Below, piece after piece: positions 1-9,005 of a DNA stretch of 64,000 nucleotides. The first letter of the stretch is position 1; the number at the start of each line of letters is the position of its first letter. The stretch is taken from positions 124,001-188,000 of the forward strand of contig NZ_AEYE02000029.1 in assembly GCF_000298315.2 (NCBI RefSeq), in the 5' to 3' direction. The position numbers and the translations under genes are program-made. The notes under the pieces were generated by a model. The model was not told the origin of the DNA. It saw only the letters and a program-made list of their open reading frames with translations, and made no database searches. Origin of the DNA: Rhizobium grahamii CCGE 502. GTDB taxonomy: Bacteria; Pseudomonadota; Alphaproteobacteria; Rhizobiales; Rhizobiaceae.

Positions 1-615
1 CGCCCTATCCCGTTCGAGGCGATCGAGCCGCTCTCTGATGTCGAGCATGAAATCGCGCTGGCCATAGACACTGCCCTGAGCCTGCTTGATCTCATCTATC
101 TGGCGCTGGAAGTCCTTGCTTCGATCGTCATAGTTCTGCCAGACGCGCTGATGCTCTGCCCGAGGGACCAGGTTGTCGCGGATATCCTTTATGGCGATGT
201 CGGTCCGCTGGCGATCCTCTGAGGATCGAGCCGTCCGCCATTCGAGCTCCTTCTGGGTGACCATCTTCTCGGTCATCTTCTCCAGTGAAGCCTGAACGCC
301 CTTGCTGGTCTCGACGATCGCGGTATCGAGCCGATCCTGTCCCTTGCTCAAGGTGCCATAGAAGAACGCCCCCAGAGCCGCGAGGATCGTGAAGCAGACA
401 CCGGCGGCCGACCAGATGACCGGCCACTGTGTCTTGCTGTTCGTGCGCAGCTCGTTCGAGAGGGTGCTGATCGCCGAGTTGATCGTCTGGAACCCGGTGT
501 TCATGTTCGACCGAAGATCGACGATGTCCTTGCCTTGGTTCTCTACTCGCTCAGATAGTCGGGCCCATGAGGTCATGGGGTCGAAGCCGTTGCTCGCCAT
601 TTCGGAATTTCCCAT
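1..615 (-). CDS. Phage membrane-anchored coiled-coil protein (3' end outside window)
   Basis: An open frame starts at an ATG at 615 and runs 205 codons off the left edge with no stop. The N-terminal part (about residues 1-60) is polar and resembles a helical linker. One hydrophobic segment at about residues 63-82 follows, and then a long charged region rich in Glu, Lys, Arg and Gln that should form a coiled coil. It lies downstream of the spanin genes in the same direction, so it probably belongs to the end of the late operon. I do not recognise a family. A membrane-anchored accessory protein is the most that can be said. Confidence 0.7.
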   Translation of the reverse strand, partial: MGNSEMASNGFDPMTSWARLSERVENQGKDIVDLRSNMNTGFQTINSAISTLSNELRTNSKTQWPVIWSAAGVCFTILAALGAFFYGTLSKGQDRLDTAIVETSKGVQASLEKMTEKMVTQKELEWRTARSSEDRQRTDIAIKDIRDNLVPRAEHQRVWQNYDDRSKDFQRQIDEIKQAQGSVYGQRDFMLDIRERLDRLERDRA

Positions 616-766
616 CAGCCCCGTTACCCCGTGAATGCGCATTCCAATGCAATGGTTTCACTTGACCGGTCGTAGCCGATCGACTATTTCGCCCGCCGCC
701 GTGCTCATTGCCCCCCGAGGCGGCAAATGGGAGGGTCCGGCCTGCCTGTGAGGGTCGGGCCCTTGC

Positions 767-1090
767 CTACTTTGCGCGGTAACGCGTCTTCACGTCATCG
801 TAGAAGATCGAGCAACGCTCGGTTCGTGCGTTCTGCCGATCGAGGGCGCTTCGCTCCCTGACAATGACTGATCGAAGCTCTGCACCAACCTCGACGGCAG
901 CGTGAGCTTCCTGGCGGCGGCAGTCTTCCGGCCATTTCGGCAGGACAACGCCGGCGTCGATCTTGCCTTGGGTCGCGGCGGCAACCTCAATACGCTTGGT
1001 CGTGGTGCAGCCGCTAATGACGGTTGATGAAATCAACATCCCCAACGTCAGCAGCACAGGAACGGTTCTTCTCGCTGAGGAGTAGCTCAT
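767..1090 (-). CDS. Outer-membrane spanin lipoprotein (Rz1-like)
   Basis: This 107-residue protein has a signal peptide ending in a lipobox (VISGC, Cys28), so it should be a lipoprotein. Its start lies inside the upstream inner-spanin gene in another frame, with 77 bases shared, which is the usual nested or overlapping Rz/Rz1 arrangement. The mature part is short, charged and has three further Cys residues. It would join the inner-membrane spanin across the periplasm and help fuse the two membranes at the last step of lysis. The role comes from the lipobox, size and position, not from recognised homology. Confidence 0.7.
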   Translation of the reverse strand: MSYSSARRTVPVLLTLGMLISSTVISGCTTTKRIEVAAATQGKIDAGVVLPKWPEDCRRQEAHAAVEVGAELRSVIVRERSALDRQNARTERCSIFYDDVKTRYRAK

Positions 1091-1376
1091 TGGCTTTTAG
1101 ATCTTGTTCGAGGGTGGCTTGCTTCTGGTGTTCGACGATGTCGTCAGCAGCGGCGCGTTTCAGGAGTTCGTCGAGAGATTGAGACGCCGCATTGCGCTGG
1201 CGCTCCATCTCGGTAACCTTTGCCTCGGCTGCTGTCTTCTCCGACAGGAGCACGTAGCCGGAGAGGATTGCCGCATCGTGGTTGTGCAGCCAAAGGCGGA
1301 ACCCGCCATATAAAGCAGCGAGGAGAAGCGCCCCGCCCAGCACCTTGCCGACCGGACCGGTGATGAAATCTGGCAT
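1014..1376 (-). CDS. Inner-membrane spanin (Rz-like)
   Basis: This 120-residue protein has one N-terminal membrane segment (about residues 10-28) followed by a long charged helical region likely to form a coiled coil, the build of an i-spanin. A strong ribosome binding site (AAGGAG, six bases before ATG) sets the start. The last 77 bases overlap the start of the lipoprotein gene in a different frame. Upstream lie the DUF6527, holin-like and endolysin genes. The assignment rests on topology and context. Confidence 0.7.
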   Translation of the reverse strand: MPDFITGPVGKVLGGALLLAALYGGFRLWLHNHDAAILSGYVLLSEKTAAEAKVTEMERQRNAASQSLDELLKRAAADDIVEHQKQATLEQDLKANELLLSEKNRSCAADVGDVDFINRH

Positions 1377-1379
1377 CTC

Positions 1380-1640
1380 TCACTCCTTGTCGAAGTCTGG
1401 GAGATCGACGGTCTGGCCGGCTAGCGCATGGTGGCAATCAGAGAGAAATTGGATCTTCCCGTCCGTCACGAATGAATGGCAATTGATCGGTCCTTTCCGC
1501 ATAGATCCCTGAACAAGGATGGATGGCGTAAATGTCGGCGCATCGGGATTGCAGTTATATCCCCAGATCGGACCTTGGCGATTAGGCGCATCCTCGACCG
1601 TGATGACGTGGGCACCATCGCAACCGGGGCACCAAAACAT
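1380..1640 (-). CDS. DUF6527-like small cysteine/histidine protein
   Basis: An 86-residue protein that begins with a CPGC pair and carries further Cys and His residues (CHSF, SDCHH), probably binding a metal. Its sequence, with the FTPSI and CHSFV patterns, fits the DUF6527 family, which is common near phage lysis genes and has no known function. It ends four bases before the i-spanin start, so it is translated as part of the lysis cassette. Confidence 0.65.
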   Translation of the reverse strand: MFWCPGCDGAHVITVEDAPNRQGPIWGYNCNPDAPTFTPSILVQGSMRKGPINCHSFVTDGKIQFLSDCHHALAGQTVDLPDFDKE

Positions 1641-1684
1641 AACTCTGCCCCCGCTCGCGCTACGAAGCTTTTTAGAGAGTGCGC

Positions 1685-1975
1685 TTATGGCTTCACCTCG
1701 ACCGTGGTGTCAGCATCGCCCTGCTCGACTGCCTGCTGCGCGATGCTCGACTTGCGTGCGACGTTCGTTTCCCAGACCGCGCCGAAGACATACGAGCCGA
1801 TGATGCCACCCATGAGGAGGATGAGGTTCATCGCGATTGTGTCACTCAGAGCGATCGGTCGGCCCCACACCGCGAGATAAGTAATTATCCCGGTGCACCA
1901 GGTGAGGACTAGGATAATGATGCGACGGCGAACCGCCCAATCAGGCGAGGCTATATGATCCATGAAGAGTTTCAT
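1685..1975 (-). CDS. Holin-like two-TM membrane protein
   Basis: A 96-residue protein with two hydrophobic helices (about residues 19-36 and 45-65) and a charged C-terminal tail. The start chosen (ATG at 1975) overlaps the stop of the endolysin gene as ATGA; a longer reading would bury it in the endolysin gene. Size, topology and position directly after the muralytic enzyme suggest a holin or pinholin. No specific holin family was recognised. Confidence 0.65.
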   Translation of the reverse strand: MKLFMDHIASPDWAVRRRIIILVLTWCTGIITYLAVWGRPIALSDTIAMNLILLMGGIIGSYVFGAVWETNVARKSSIAQQAVEQGDADTTVEVKP

Positions 1976-2628
1976 TGGGAGGCTACCTGCAGAGCTGCGT
2001 TGAACTTCTTGCCGAACAGAGCAATCTCGTCGGCCCGATCGAGGCCGTTGATGATCCTGCGAGCGTTCACCCAATCAGATGAGGTTGCCGTGAAGTAGTC
2101 GTGGAGCTTCTTGCCTGTGAACAGGCCGTCGCGCATACCGATGGTGATGATCTTAGCCGCGATGTCGTCATGGCACGCGAGATCCGGATTGGTTACGAGG
2201 TCGACACCGAGCAGATCCGAGAATCGCCGGTAGTTGTTCTTCCCGGTGATCTGGCAATATCCCCTGCCTCGGTACCGCCAGCCGTCGCCGCTGGCTTCGT
2301 CGCCGTTGCCCATGCGGCTCGCATAGGCGCGGTTCGCAATTCGCTGGGGCTGACGAGCATAGGCTCTCGCATCTGCTGCCGAGAAGTATTTCGGAAAGGT
2401 CCGAAGCAGACCCGCCTCCGAATAGTTCAGGTTCTCGACGATCGGCTCGAACGTCCCGCCCGTCTCGATCATCGGCGTGGCTAGGATGTAGGCGACGTGA
2501 CGCTGATCAACCACCTGATAGGCTGCCGCGGCGTCGAATAGCGCCTCCATGCCCTCTACCTGAGGAACAGTGAGCGAGCAGGCAAAGATCGACGCTCGCA
2601 CAGCATCGAAGAAATGCTTGCGGTCCAT
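1972..2628 (-). CDS. GH19 chitinase-like endolysin
   Basis: A 218-residue enzyme of glycoside hydrolase family 19, the lysozyme/chitinase fold used by many phages to cut peptidoglycan. Typical segments are visible: an ETGG active-site glutamate motif near residue 55, the conserved ENLNYS segment, and YRGRGYCQITG followed by an NY pair in the middle. No signal peptide is evident, so release should need the holin. The ATG at 2628, preceded by CTGGAG, was preferred to a start 18 codons upstream. The stop overlaps the holin-like gene, giving a compact lysis cassette. Confidence 0.88.
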   Translation of the reverse strand: MDRKHFFDAVRASIFACSLTVPQVEGMEALFDAAAAYQVVDQRHVAYILATPMIETGGTFEPIVENLNYSEAGLLRTFPKYFSAADARAYARQPQRIANRAYASRMGNGDEASGDGWRYRGRGYCQITGKNNYRRFSDLLGVDLVTNPDLACHDDIAAKIITIGMRDGLFTGKKLHDYFTATSSDWVNARRIINGLDRADEIALFGKKFNAALQVASQ

Positions 2629-2771
2629 AGGACGCTCCAGATTGTTGGGATTTAAAGGGCCGCCTGCGCGCGCAGGGGTCAAAAACTGTTGTTAGGTGAA
2701 GATGGGACTGTTTTCATGGCTGGGCGTTTCCAATAGAACCGCCACGAGCAACAGGTTTGAAAGGCAGACGC

Positions 2772-3905
2772 ATGCAATCTGCTCCCGCTCGACGAGAGCA
2801 CGTTCAATTCGCCGATACTCTGCGGGGACTGGCAGCGGTTAGCGTCGTCATCTCGCATTTTTACGGGGTATACTGGTATCAGCGCGCCGCAGTGCTGGGG
2901 CTGACGCGGGCGCAAGGGCTTTCCGAAAACATCAGCGTGCCGATCTACATCCAGTGGCTTCACCTCCCGCCGGTCGACTTTGGAGCGTTCGGCGTTGCCG
3001 TCTTCTTCCTGATCAGTGGGTTCGTCATACCAATGTCGCTGAGCCGCTCGACTGGTCCCGCATTCTTGGTGGCTCGGCTCTTCCGGATCGTGCCAACCTA
3101 TGTCGTTGGGTTTCTCATCTCGCTCGCGGCCATTTATCTCAATACCGTTGGACAAGGGGGAGTTTGGCCAACACCACTATCCCACGTCTTTATCCACATG
3201 GTCCCAGGTCTTCGGGATATCCTAGGCACCACGAACATCGACGGCATCATCTGGACGCTTGAAATCGAGATGAAGTTCTATCTCGTCTGCGCCCTGATCG
3301 CGCCACTGTTTCGGAAAGGCTCCGCCGCCGTCTTCCTTGTGCCGGCCGCTATCGTGCTTGGCATCCAGATCCTCGCTTACCTCACAGCCCCAAGCATGAT
3401 TGGCTTACTCGGCCGGATGGTCTTTGCCTCCGAGTTCATCTCTTTTATGTTCGTTGGCACGGCGTTCTACTACATTCATGCCGGGCTCCTGACCGAGAGG
3501 GCTGGCCTTCTGGTCGCCAGCGCTATCGCGATCGGCTTCTTCTCGCTTTGGACGGTATGGCCAGTTGGCGTCCTGCTGGCGCAGGCGTGGAACTACGCCG
3601 CAGCATTTCTTGTTTTCTGGACGGCATTCACATTTCAGCGGTACTTCGCCTCCAATGCCTTCACGAAATTCTTCGCGAGCATCAGCTATCCGCTCTACGT
3701 CGTGCATGCCGTCGCCGGCTACAGCCTTCTCCTTGTCCTGCAAAATATCGGCATGAGGTCGTCGCTGGCCTTGATCGTCGCGACGTCATTCGCCATTGGC
3801 GCAGCCTACCTGCTGCATCGTTTCGTAGAGAAGCCCACCCAGAAACTCGCAAAGCGGCTGAAATCACGACCAGCCGTCGCCGGCCAACTCGCTCCGGCAG
3901 AGTGA
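2772..3905 (+). CDS. Acyltransferase 3 family O-acyltransferase (lysogenic conversion moron)
   Basis: An integral membrane protein of about 377 residues with roughly ten hydrophobic helices. It opens with the family signature: FADTLRGLAAVSVVISHF holds the conserved R and H of the acyltransferase_3 family, which moves acetyl groups onto sugars of O-antigen or exopolysaccharide. The start is ATG at 2772 with AAAGG seven bases upstream; TTG at 2757 is an alternative. It is on the plus strand inside a minus-strand late region, which is typical of a moron gene expressed from the lysogen. Its likely job is modification of surface polysaccharide and exclusion of related phages; the substrate cannot be read from the sequence. 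Confidence 0.85.
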   Translation: MQSAPARREHVQFADTLRGLAAVSVVISHFYGVYWYQRAAVLGLTRAQGLSENISVPIYIQWLHLPPVDFGAFGVAVFFLISGFVIPMSLSRSTGPAFLVARLFRIVPTYVVGFLISLAAIYLNTVGQGGVWPTPLSHVFIHMVPGLRDILGTTNIDGIIWTLEIEMKFYLVCALIAPLFRKGSAAVFLVPAAIVLGIQILAYLTAPSMIGLLGRMVFASEFISFMFVGTAFYYIHAGLLTERAGLLVASAIAIGFFSLWTVWPVGVLLAQAWNYAAAFLVFWTAFTFQRYFASNAFTKFFASISYPLYVVHAVAGYSLLLVLQNIGMRSSLALIVATSFAIGAAYLLHRFVEKPTQKLAKRLKSRPAVAGQLAPAE

Positions 3906-3954
3906 CACCGCCAACTGCGTTGCAGCCGCTGCATGTTCTTGCTATTGGATATCC

Positions 3955-4248
3955 ATGAGCAAGATCACAACCTATCGGCAGCTGTTGAGCGCGATCCACG
4001 AGAACGACGGGTTCAACAATTGGGACAGCGCAGGCGTTCCCGATGAGGAGCTTTCAAAGCTAGCCGAGAGCGCCGAGCAGGACGGATTGGTCAAGGTCGT
4101 GATGGGATGGGGCGAGGATCGCTATTTCCGCCTTACCAACAAAGGACGCCAATACATCGGCCTTCCCGTCCAGCCATCCATTTTTGATCGCCTCATCTCT
4201 CGGCTCGCACCTAAACGATCAGCGGCGCGATCGCGGCAGTTACGTTAG
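3955..4248 (+). CDS. Small hypothetical protein, possible winged helix
   Basis: A 97-residue protein following the acyltransferase on the same strand after 49 bases. The region around residues 40-68 looks like the recognition helix plus wing of a winged-helix DNA-binding domain: a helix rich in Leu and Glu, then a VKVVMGWGEDRYFRLTNKG hairpin. The tail is basic. It overlaps the convergent SGNH hydrolase gene by 38 bases. It is probably a second moron gene; function unknown. Confidence 0.55.
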   Translation: MSKITTYRQLLSAIHENDGFNNWDSAGVPDEELSKLAESAEQDGLVKVVMGWGEDRYFRLTNKGRQYIGLPVQPSIFDRLISRLAPKRSAARSRQLR

Positions 4249-4786
4249 GCACAATCACCGCCACGGCGGGATCATCGAGAGGGTGGATTCCATCCGGCAG
4301 CATATCTCCAGGCGCGGGAGTTCCCCACGAGGGCGTGTTGTCGATAAGACTCACTCCCTGCGCAGCAGCAACAGCCCGCATTCCCTGATAATAGCTCGCT
4401 AGACTGGGCACGAGGGCTGTCCCCGGAGAGATTGCCGGGTTCATTGTCATTAGAAACAGCTTGGTTGCGGGCGATCCTGCCCAGAAGGCCTGCAACATCA
4501 GGACCAGATTACTCTGGAACGCAGCGACCGAGATGCCCGAGGTGGTAACAGCATCGTTCATCGCATATTCGATGACGGCCACCTTGGGCTTCATAGCAAC
4601 CACCTGACTAACTATAGTGACGCCATAGTCAGAGGCCTTCCCAGGAGAGCCGAAATCGTAGGTTCTAAACGGTCGTTGCGTTTGTAGTTGCGTTCGAGAT
4701 TGAAACGCGTCGATCCACTTCTTCGCGGTCAGCCTTGCAGTGAGGCTGGTGCCCATGAAGGCAACATCAAAGGCATCCCATCTCAT
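4211..4786 (-). CDS. SGNH/GDSL-type esterase associated with the tail fibre
   Basis: A 191-residue hydrolase of the SGNH superfamily. Block I is GTSLT with nucleophile Ser14. Gly46 or Gly49 can serve as the block II glycine, AMND gives Asn77, and DGIHP gives Asp165 and His168. There is no signal peptide. The start overlaps the stop of the tail-fibre gene (ATGA), so the two are translationally coupled and the enzyme is probably carried on the virion. Such enzymes remove O-acetyl or other ester groups from capsule or O-antigen during adsorption. The exact substrate is inference. Confidence 0.8.
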   Translation of the reverse strand: MRWDAFDVAFMGTSLTARLTAKKWIDAFQSRTQLQTQRPFRTYDFGSPGKASDYGVTIVSQVVAMKPKVAVIEYAMNDAVTTSGISVAAFQSNLVLMLQAFWAGSPATKLFLMTMNPAISPGTALVPSLASYYQGMRAVAAAQGVSLIDNTPSWGTPAPGDMLPDGIHPLDDPAVAVIVPNVTAAIAPLIV

Positions 4787-6534
4787 CGCATTTGTGTCCT
4801 ATCAATTCGCCAACCGATCGTGCGCAGGTTGAGCCTACCGTCGACATTGTTGGAGTCCCCGGTGTAGACACGCCCAACGTTATCGGTGGATATCCTTATC
4901 GACTGTATGAATTGCGCAGTACCGGTTCCGTAGAAGCCGATGGCCGTCGTGGCTGACGCCGTAAATGCTCCTCTGTCCGGGTCTCGGACGGACAGGAAAC
5001 CGGTATTTGTCCCACCACTTGAGAAGGCCTGAACGTAGACTTCCGCCTCCGCTTTCGCGCCAGACGGAATAGCGAGCTGCCGAAGCGTCGCGACGTTTCC
5101 GTTTGCAACAGTCGATGCGGACACTACGTCGGTCTTGAAACGAAACCACTCGTTATCGTTTGTAAACGGAATGAAATTGCCGCTCCCGTCCGTCAACGCA
5201 GCGCCTAGCCAACGACGTTTAGTGAAGCCCGCCGCGTTCGGTCGCGTCATGTCGGGGTTGGTCATCGACGTGCTGAAAACCACGTCTTCGACGCCCGTCG
5301 TCGGGTTTTTGATCGCGTGGAAATTATACCATGTGTTGATTGCTTTCGTGCCGGCGTCGAGGCCACCGGCATTCGTTCCCGCGACCCAAAGAGCATCCAA
5401 TTGCTTTGTGAGTGAAGTGGCGCGACTGAAGGTGATAGTGTTGTCTCGGTCGCGGCAGTAGAGCGGCGCAAAGTCGATATCGTTGTTCGCGTCAGTCGCG
5501 TTGTTGGCGTAGCCGCCACCACGAAGAAATCCTTCCCCGTCCTGACCGCTTAGAGACGTAAGCGCGAATGTTATCGCGGCTGCTCCCAGCGTGCCGCCCA
5601 TAGGCGTGAACGACTGCCACCGAGATCCGGAATTCACCGCTCCCTCAAGGACCGTCACATAAGTTCCCGGATGGTCATTGAACGCCGAGAACTGAGGCGA
5701 TCGCGATGCAGCGCCAGATACTACCGCGACGTAGATTCCGTTCTGCGATGGCGCCGTCTGGCCCGTAAGCAGAACTAAATCGCCGGCAGCAAGCGTCACT
5801 CCGTCAATGGCATCACCCGCCTCCAGACCATTTGCGATGTTGACGTTGGACGTGGCAACGACCCTTGTTCTGACAAACCGTTGCTGAGCAAGGCTTGCAG
5901 ACGCTGATGCAGCCGCAGCAGCCGCCTCAGCCGCGGCTTGGCTGGCAGCAGAGTTGATATCGCTCGCAAGGCGAAACGCAGATCCCGAAACCGTGCCCAA
6001 AAGCAACAGACCTGGGACCAACCCACCCGAGGGTATATCGTTGCCGGCATTGCTCTTTATGGTCAGCGGGGCGCCCCCGTTGAACGATACGGTGACCGGC
6101 CCGGTGTTCGCCCTAAACACGTTCATGATCACCAGTGCAGATGAACTGATCGGAATTGTTGAAGACGCTTGAATAGCGTTCGCCGTGCCCGCCCCAACGT
6201 CAGAAGCCGCGATAAAGCTATACGGGAGATCAGCAACCCGAACCCAGAAGCCAGTCCCGGAGCCACCATTCTTTTGGTAAATGCCGTTGTAGGCGGCGGT
6301 TGGATCCTGAACGACCCAAGCCATGTCGAAGTCGACGAAACCCGTCAGCGTACCGAACAGGGAAGCGCGAGTGAGGAAAACGTTCCCGTCGCTACCTGAC
6401 GTAAACGCGGAAATCAGGGACTCGACCCACTGCCCCCAGGACCGAAGTTCACTCTTCTTCGGCTTGTTATTACCCGACGAGGGAACGCCATCGGTGACGA
6501 AATCGCGCATGATCTGTGCGAAAGGTAAAGGCAT
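4783..6534 (-). CDS. Tail fibre / receptor-binding protein
   Basis: A 583-residue protein with fibre-like composition: rich in Ala, Gly, Ser, Thr and Asn with few Cys. An N-terminal attachment part is followed by an Ala-rich heptad-like stretch (about residues 193-216), then a segment of the DGVTLAAGDLVLL type seen repeatedly in phage fibres. The C-terminal half shows no recognised domain and would carry the host-binding tip. It lies directly after the tail-tip gene and just before the esterase, which is the usual place for the adhesin. Confidence 0.75.
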   Translation of the reverse strand: MPLPFAQIMRDFVTDGVPSSGNNKPKKSELRSWGQWVESLISAFTSGSDGNVFLTRASLFGTLTGFVDFDMAWVVQDPTAAYNGIYQKNGGSGTGFWVRVADLPYSFIAASDVGAGTANAIQASSTIPISSSALVIMNVFRANTGPVTVSFNGGAPLTIKSNAGNDIPSGGLVPGLLLLGTVSGSAFRLASDINSAASQAAAEAAAAAASASASLAQQRFVRTRVVATSNVNIANGLEAGDAIDGVTLAAGDLVLLTGQTAPSQNGIYVAVVSGAASRSPQFSAFNDHPGTYVTVLEGAVNSGSRWQSFTPMGGTLGAAAITFALTSLSGQDGEGFLRGGGYANNATDANNDIDFAPLYCRDRDNTITFSRATSLTKQLDALWVAGTNAGGLDAGTKAINTWYNFHAIKNPTTGVEDVVFSTSMTNPDMTRPNAAGFTKRRWLGAALTDGSGNFIPFTNDNEWFRFKTDVVSASTVANGNVATLRQLAIPSGAKAEAEVYVQAFSSGGTNTGFLSVRDPDRGAFTASATTAIGFYGTGTAQFIQSIRISTDNVGRVYTGDSNNVDGRLNLRTIGWRIDRTQMR

Positions 6535-6552
6535 GGGGCTTCCTCTGGATGC

Positions 6553-8601
6553 TTAGGTAACGGTCTTGGCACCCGTCGCGACAGCGGTCGCGGCGACGCC
6601 GGATGCATTGATGGCCTCGACAAATCCGTAGTAGGTCCCGGCGCTGAGGCCCGTCACCGTGAAGCTGTCCGCGGTTGCCGGCGGGCCGTACTCGGTTCTC
6701 CTGAGCGTCGCCCCGGTCATCGAGTTAGTAGTGTTGGTGTAAATCCGGGCGGCAGCATAGTTCGCGCTGTTTGGAGCAACCCAGCTGAATGCTATCTGGC
6801 CAGCTCCGCCTGTAGCTGCGACGCTGGACACAACTCCTGGCGCCGTTGGATCTGCTGTCGCGGTCCTGATTTCATAGCTCGTCCAAGCAGAGCTCTTGCC
6901 GTTCGACCAAGACCTCAAGCGGAACCGATATTGGACGCCATCAGATAGGTAGTTCGAGCGGACGGAGAGTTCCCCAGTCTTTGAGTTCACCGATCGAGCT
7001 GGCTCCGAGCCAGAAGTTGGCTCCCATTCCAGCTCATAGATCAGCGAATCCGAAATGTAATTCCAGGTCGCCAGTGCATAGGCTGCGGTAGATCCTCCGG
7101 CTATGACTTCATTTTGTATGACAACATTGAAGTTGACAGGGCTTGGAACACTGCCAGGCGGAAGGATGATCGCATTCGCACCGGGAGCTCCCTCCTCGAT
7201 CGCCGCGTTAAAATTGTACAGCGTCGACGGCACGATGATTCCCGAGAACTCGACAGTCATGTTTCTGAGCGAGATCTTCGGGGCCTCGGTGATTTCGACG
7301 ACGACCTCATTGAGCCGCGGCGGGTAGTGAATTCGTACGAAACGCCGGTAGGGAACATTCTTGGCATCGGAATAGTGCGCCTTGATCGTCAGGCGAGCCG
7401 CGTTCTTCCTTGTGTAGGTGATCTTTTGCAGTCGCTGCATATGGTTGTGAGACTGGACAGCCTGATTTTCGATAGTGGCTGAACGCTCGGTATCCTCGCC
7501 GATATACGGGTCTCCATAAATCGCCGCATCGACGGTGTTGTACCGGTTCGCCGGATCGGTCCATTGACCGCGCACCGCAAGGACGGTTGAGCTTCGCCTT
7601 TGATTGACATCATGAGCGCAACTGATGATCGCCGATGCCGTCAGCCTGATGTCCGGGTCGACATACTTACCGGCATGGACGCCAATTAACCCATCAGGCC
7701 GCTCGTAGACCACGAGCTCCCCTGCCTGGTCCATTATTCGCCCGACCTCGACGGGATCGTTCTCAGCTCGGAACCAGAAACCACCATGATAGCGGCGCTC
7801 GGTTTCGCCTAAGCGGTTCGTCACGAACTCGTCGCAAACATTCGCAGCGTTGACCCAGTCCGGAAGATACATGTCAGCAAGTGCCATCTTGCCTCCAACG
7901 GGATTGGTGAGATGCCATAACCGCATGAGGGCAAGGTTCGTCGAGAAAGCAGTTATGCCGCTTCGAGGATCATACAGGAGCGCACCCTCGCCGATCGCGG
8001 AGTGCTGCGGCATCTGATTTGGGAAAGATCCCATGTAGTCTTCAGAAGAAACGGTTTCGCAAGCCATGCGGACGGTAGCCAGGCCGTCGCCGCGGAAGTC
8101 GCTGTTCCAGATGGATGCGAAGGCAATGGCGATATCGGAGTAGACGGTGCTAACGGGAAAACCGACACGCGTGTGGATCGACACCCGCGAGGATCCGCGA
8201 ACCACGAAGTGCGACGGCGTCACGACGAGCCCATTCACATCGAGTGTAACAGCCTCATCGTGAAGGTAGTGCTGGACGAAGCCGTTGATCTGGTGCCCCG
8301 CCCAAACAAGAATGTGATAGGCCGTACCGTCTGCCTCCTCAAGGAAAACGTAATCGCTTCCTTTCTTGGCTCGCCCGAGAACATAGGCCAGTGATGGCAC
8401 AGCCTGTTTGAGGTTATAATTGCCATCCTCAGGCGTGGGCACGTCGGGCTTCTTTACAAACAGCCCCTGCAAGGCGGTCGCGCCGAAAGCAAGCCCAGCG
8501 TACGCCAAGGCATAGGTGCCGAGGTATAGAGCGTTTGCGGCAAGCGTCGTTGTCGCCAGCGAGGAAATGATCAACGCTGGAATTTCGATCAATCCGGGCA
8601 T
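6553..8601 (-). CDS. Tail tip / host-specificity protein J-like, fibronectin III at C-terminus
   Basis: A protein of about 682 residues. The N-terminus is strongly hydrophobic (residues 1-50), as in many rhizobial tail-tip proteins. The middle resembles phage tip attachment proteins, and the last 200 residues hold two fibronectin type III-like modules, the final one starting near PTAPGVV. The start at 8601 has GGAG upstream and lies six bases after the previous gene; a start at 8676 would overlap that gene by 70 bases. It should form the baseplate hub that touches the receptor. The next gene is the fibre. Confidence 0.75.
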   Translation of the reverse strand: MPGLIEIPALIISSLATTTLAANALYLGTYALAYAGLAFGATALQGLFVKKPDVPTPEDGNYNLKQAVPSLAYVLGRAKKGSDYVFLEEADGTAYHILVWAGHQINGFVQHYLHDEAVTLDVNGLVVTPSHFVVRGSSRVSIHTRVGFPVSTVYSDIAIAFASIWNSDFRGDGLATVRMACETVSSEDYMGSFPNQMPQHSAIGEGALLYDPRSGITAFSTNLALMRLWHLTNPVGGKMALADMYLPDWVNAANVCDEFVTNRLGETERRYHGGFWFRAENDPVEVGRIMDQAGELVVYERPDGLIGVHAGKYVDPDIRLTASAIISCAHDVNQRRSSTVLAVRGQWTDPANRYNTVDAAIYGDPYIGEDTERSATIENQAVQSHNHMQRLQKITYTRKNAARLTIKAHYSDAKNVPYRRFVRIHYPPRLNEVVVEITEAPKISLRNMTVEFSGIIVPSTLYNFNAAIEEGAPGANAIILPPGSVPSPVNFNVVIQNEVIAGGSTAAYALATWNYISDSLIYELEWEPTSGSEPARSVNSKTGELSVRSNYLSDGVQYRFRLRSWSNGKSSAWTSYEIRTATADPTAPGVVSSVAATGGAGQIAFSWVAPNSANYAAARIYTNTTNSMTGATLRRTEYGPPATADSFTVTGLSAGTYYGFVEAINASGVAATAVATGAKTVT

Positions 8602-8606
8602 GCTGG

Positions 8607-9005
8607 TTATAATCTCCAGATCGCCAACGATGTGGCTGCCAAGGGGCCAATGCTGTTTTCGTAGCGAACGAGCCAACGTTCGCCGTCGAAGATCGCGCCG
8701 AACTGACGAAAAATGTTCGTCGGGCTGCCTATGACGCCGATATCGCCGGGCGCCGGTTGCTGCACGCGCTTCGCATTGATTGTGGCGGTGCAGCCCTCGA
8801 CTATTGCGACGGCCCCGCCGGCCTGAATTATGATCTCGCGAAAGCCAGCCTCGTCACTGTAGGTGCCGCGCAAGTGCGCAGCCGGGTCAGGATGGCCGAT
8901 CACCATCGCCCATTCTGCCAGGAACAGACAGCAATCCACATCAACGCCAGGATTCCACGGCCTGATACGGTACTCATCGAGGAAGGCCGAAAGGAGCTCA
9001 GTCAT
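8607..9005 (-). CDS. DUF6950-like tail assembly protein
   Basis: A 132-residue protein resembling the DUF6950 family, found between minor tail genes in phages of alphaproteobacteria at the position where GTAs and lambda-like phages have an NlpC/P60 peptidase. The pattern CCLFLAEW near the N-terminus looks like a peptidase-type Cys segment, but I cannot see a convincing catalytic triad. The start at 9005 overlaps the upstream stop (ATGA); an ATG at 9020 is possible. Confidence 0.6.
   Translation of the reverse strand: MTELLSAFLDEYRIRPWNPGVDVDCCLFLAEWAMVIGHPDPAAHLRGTYSDEAGFREIIIQAGGAVAIVEGCTATINAKRVQQPAPGDIGVIGSPTNIFRQFGAIFDGERWLVRYENSIGPLAATSLAIWRL

Noticed and set aside
2663-2676. Palindrome CCTGCGCGCGCAGG upstream of the endolysin gene
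   Set aside because: A short G+C-rich palindrome with no T-run or promoter elements; such sequences are common by chance at this base composition.
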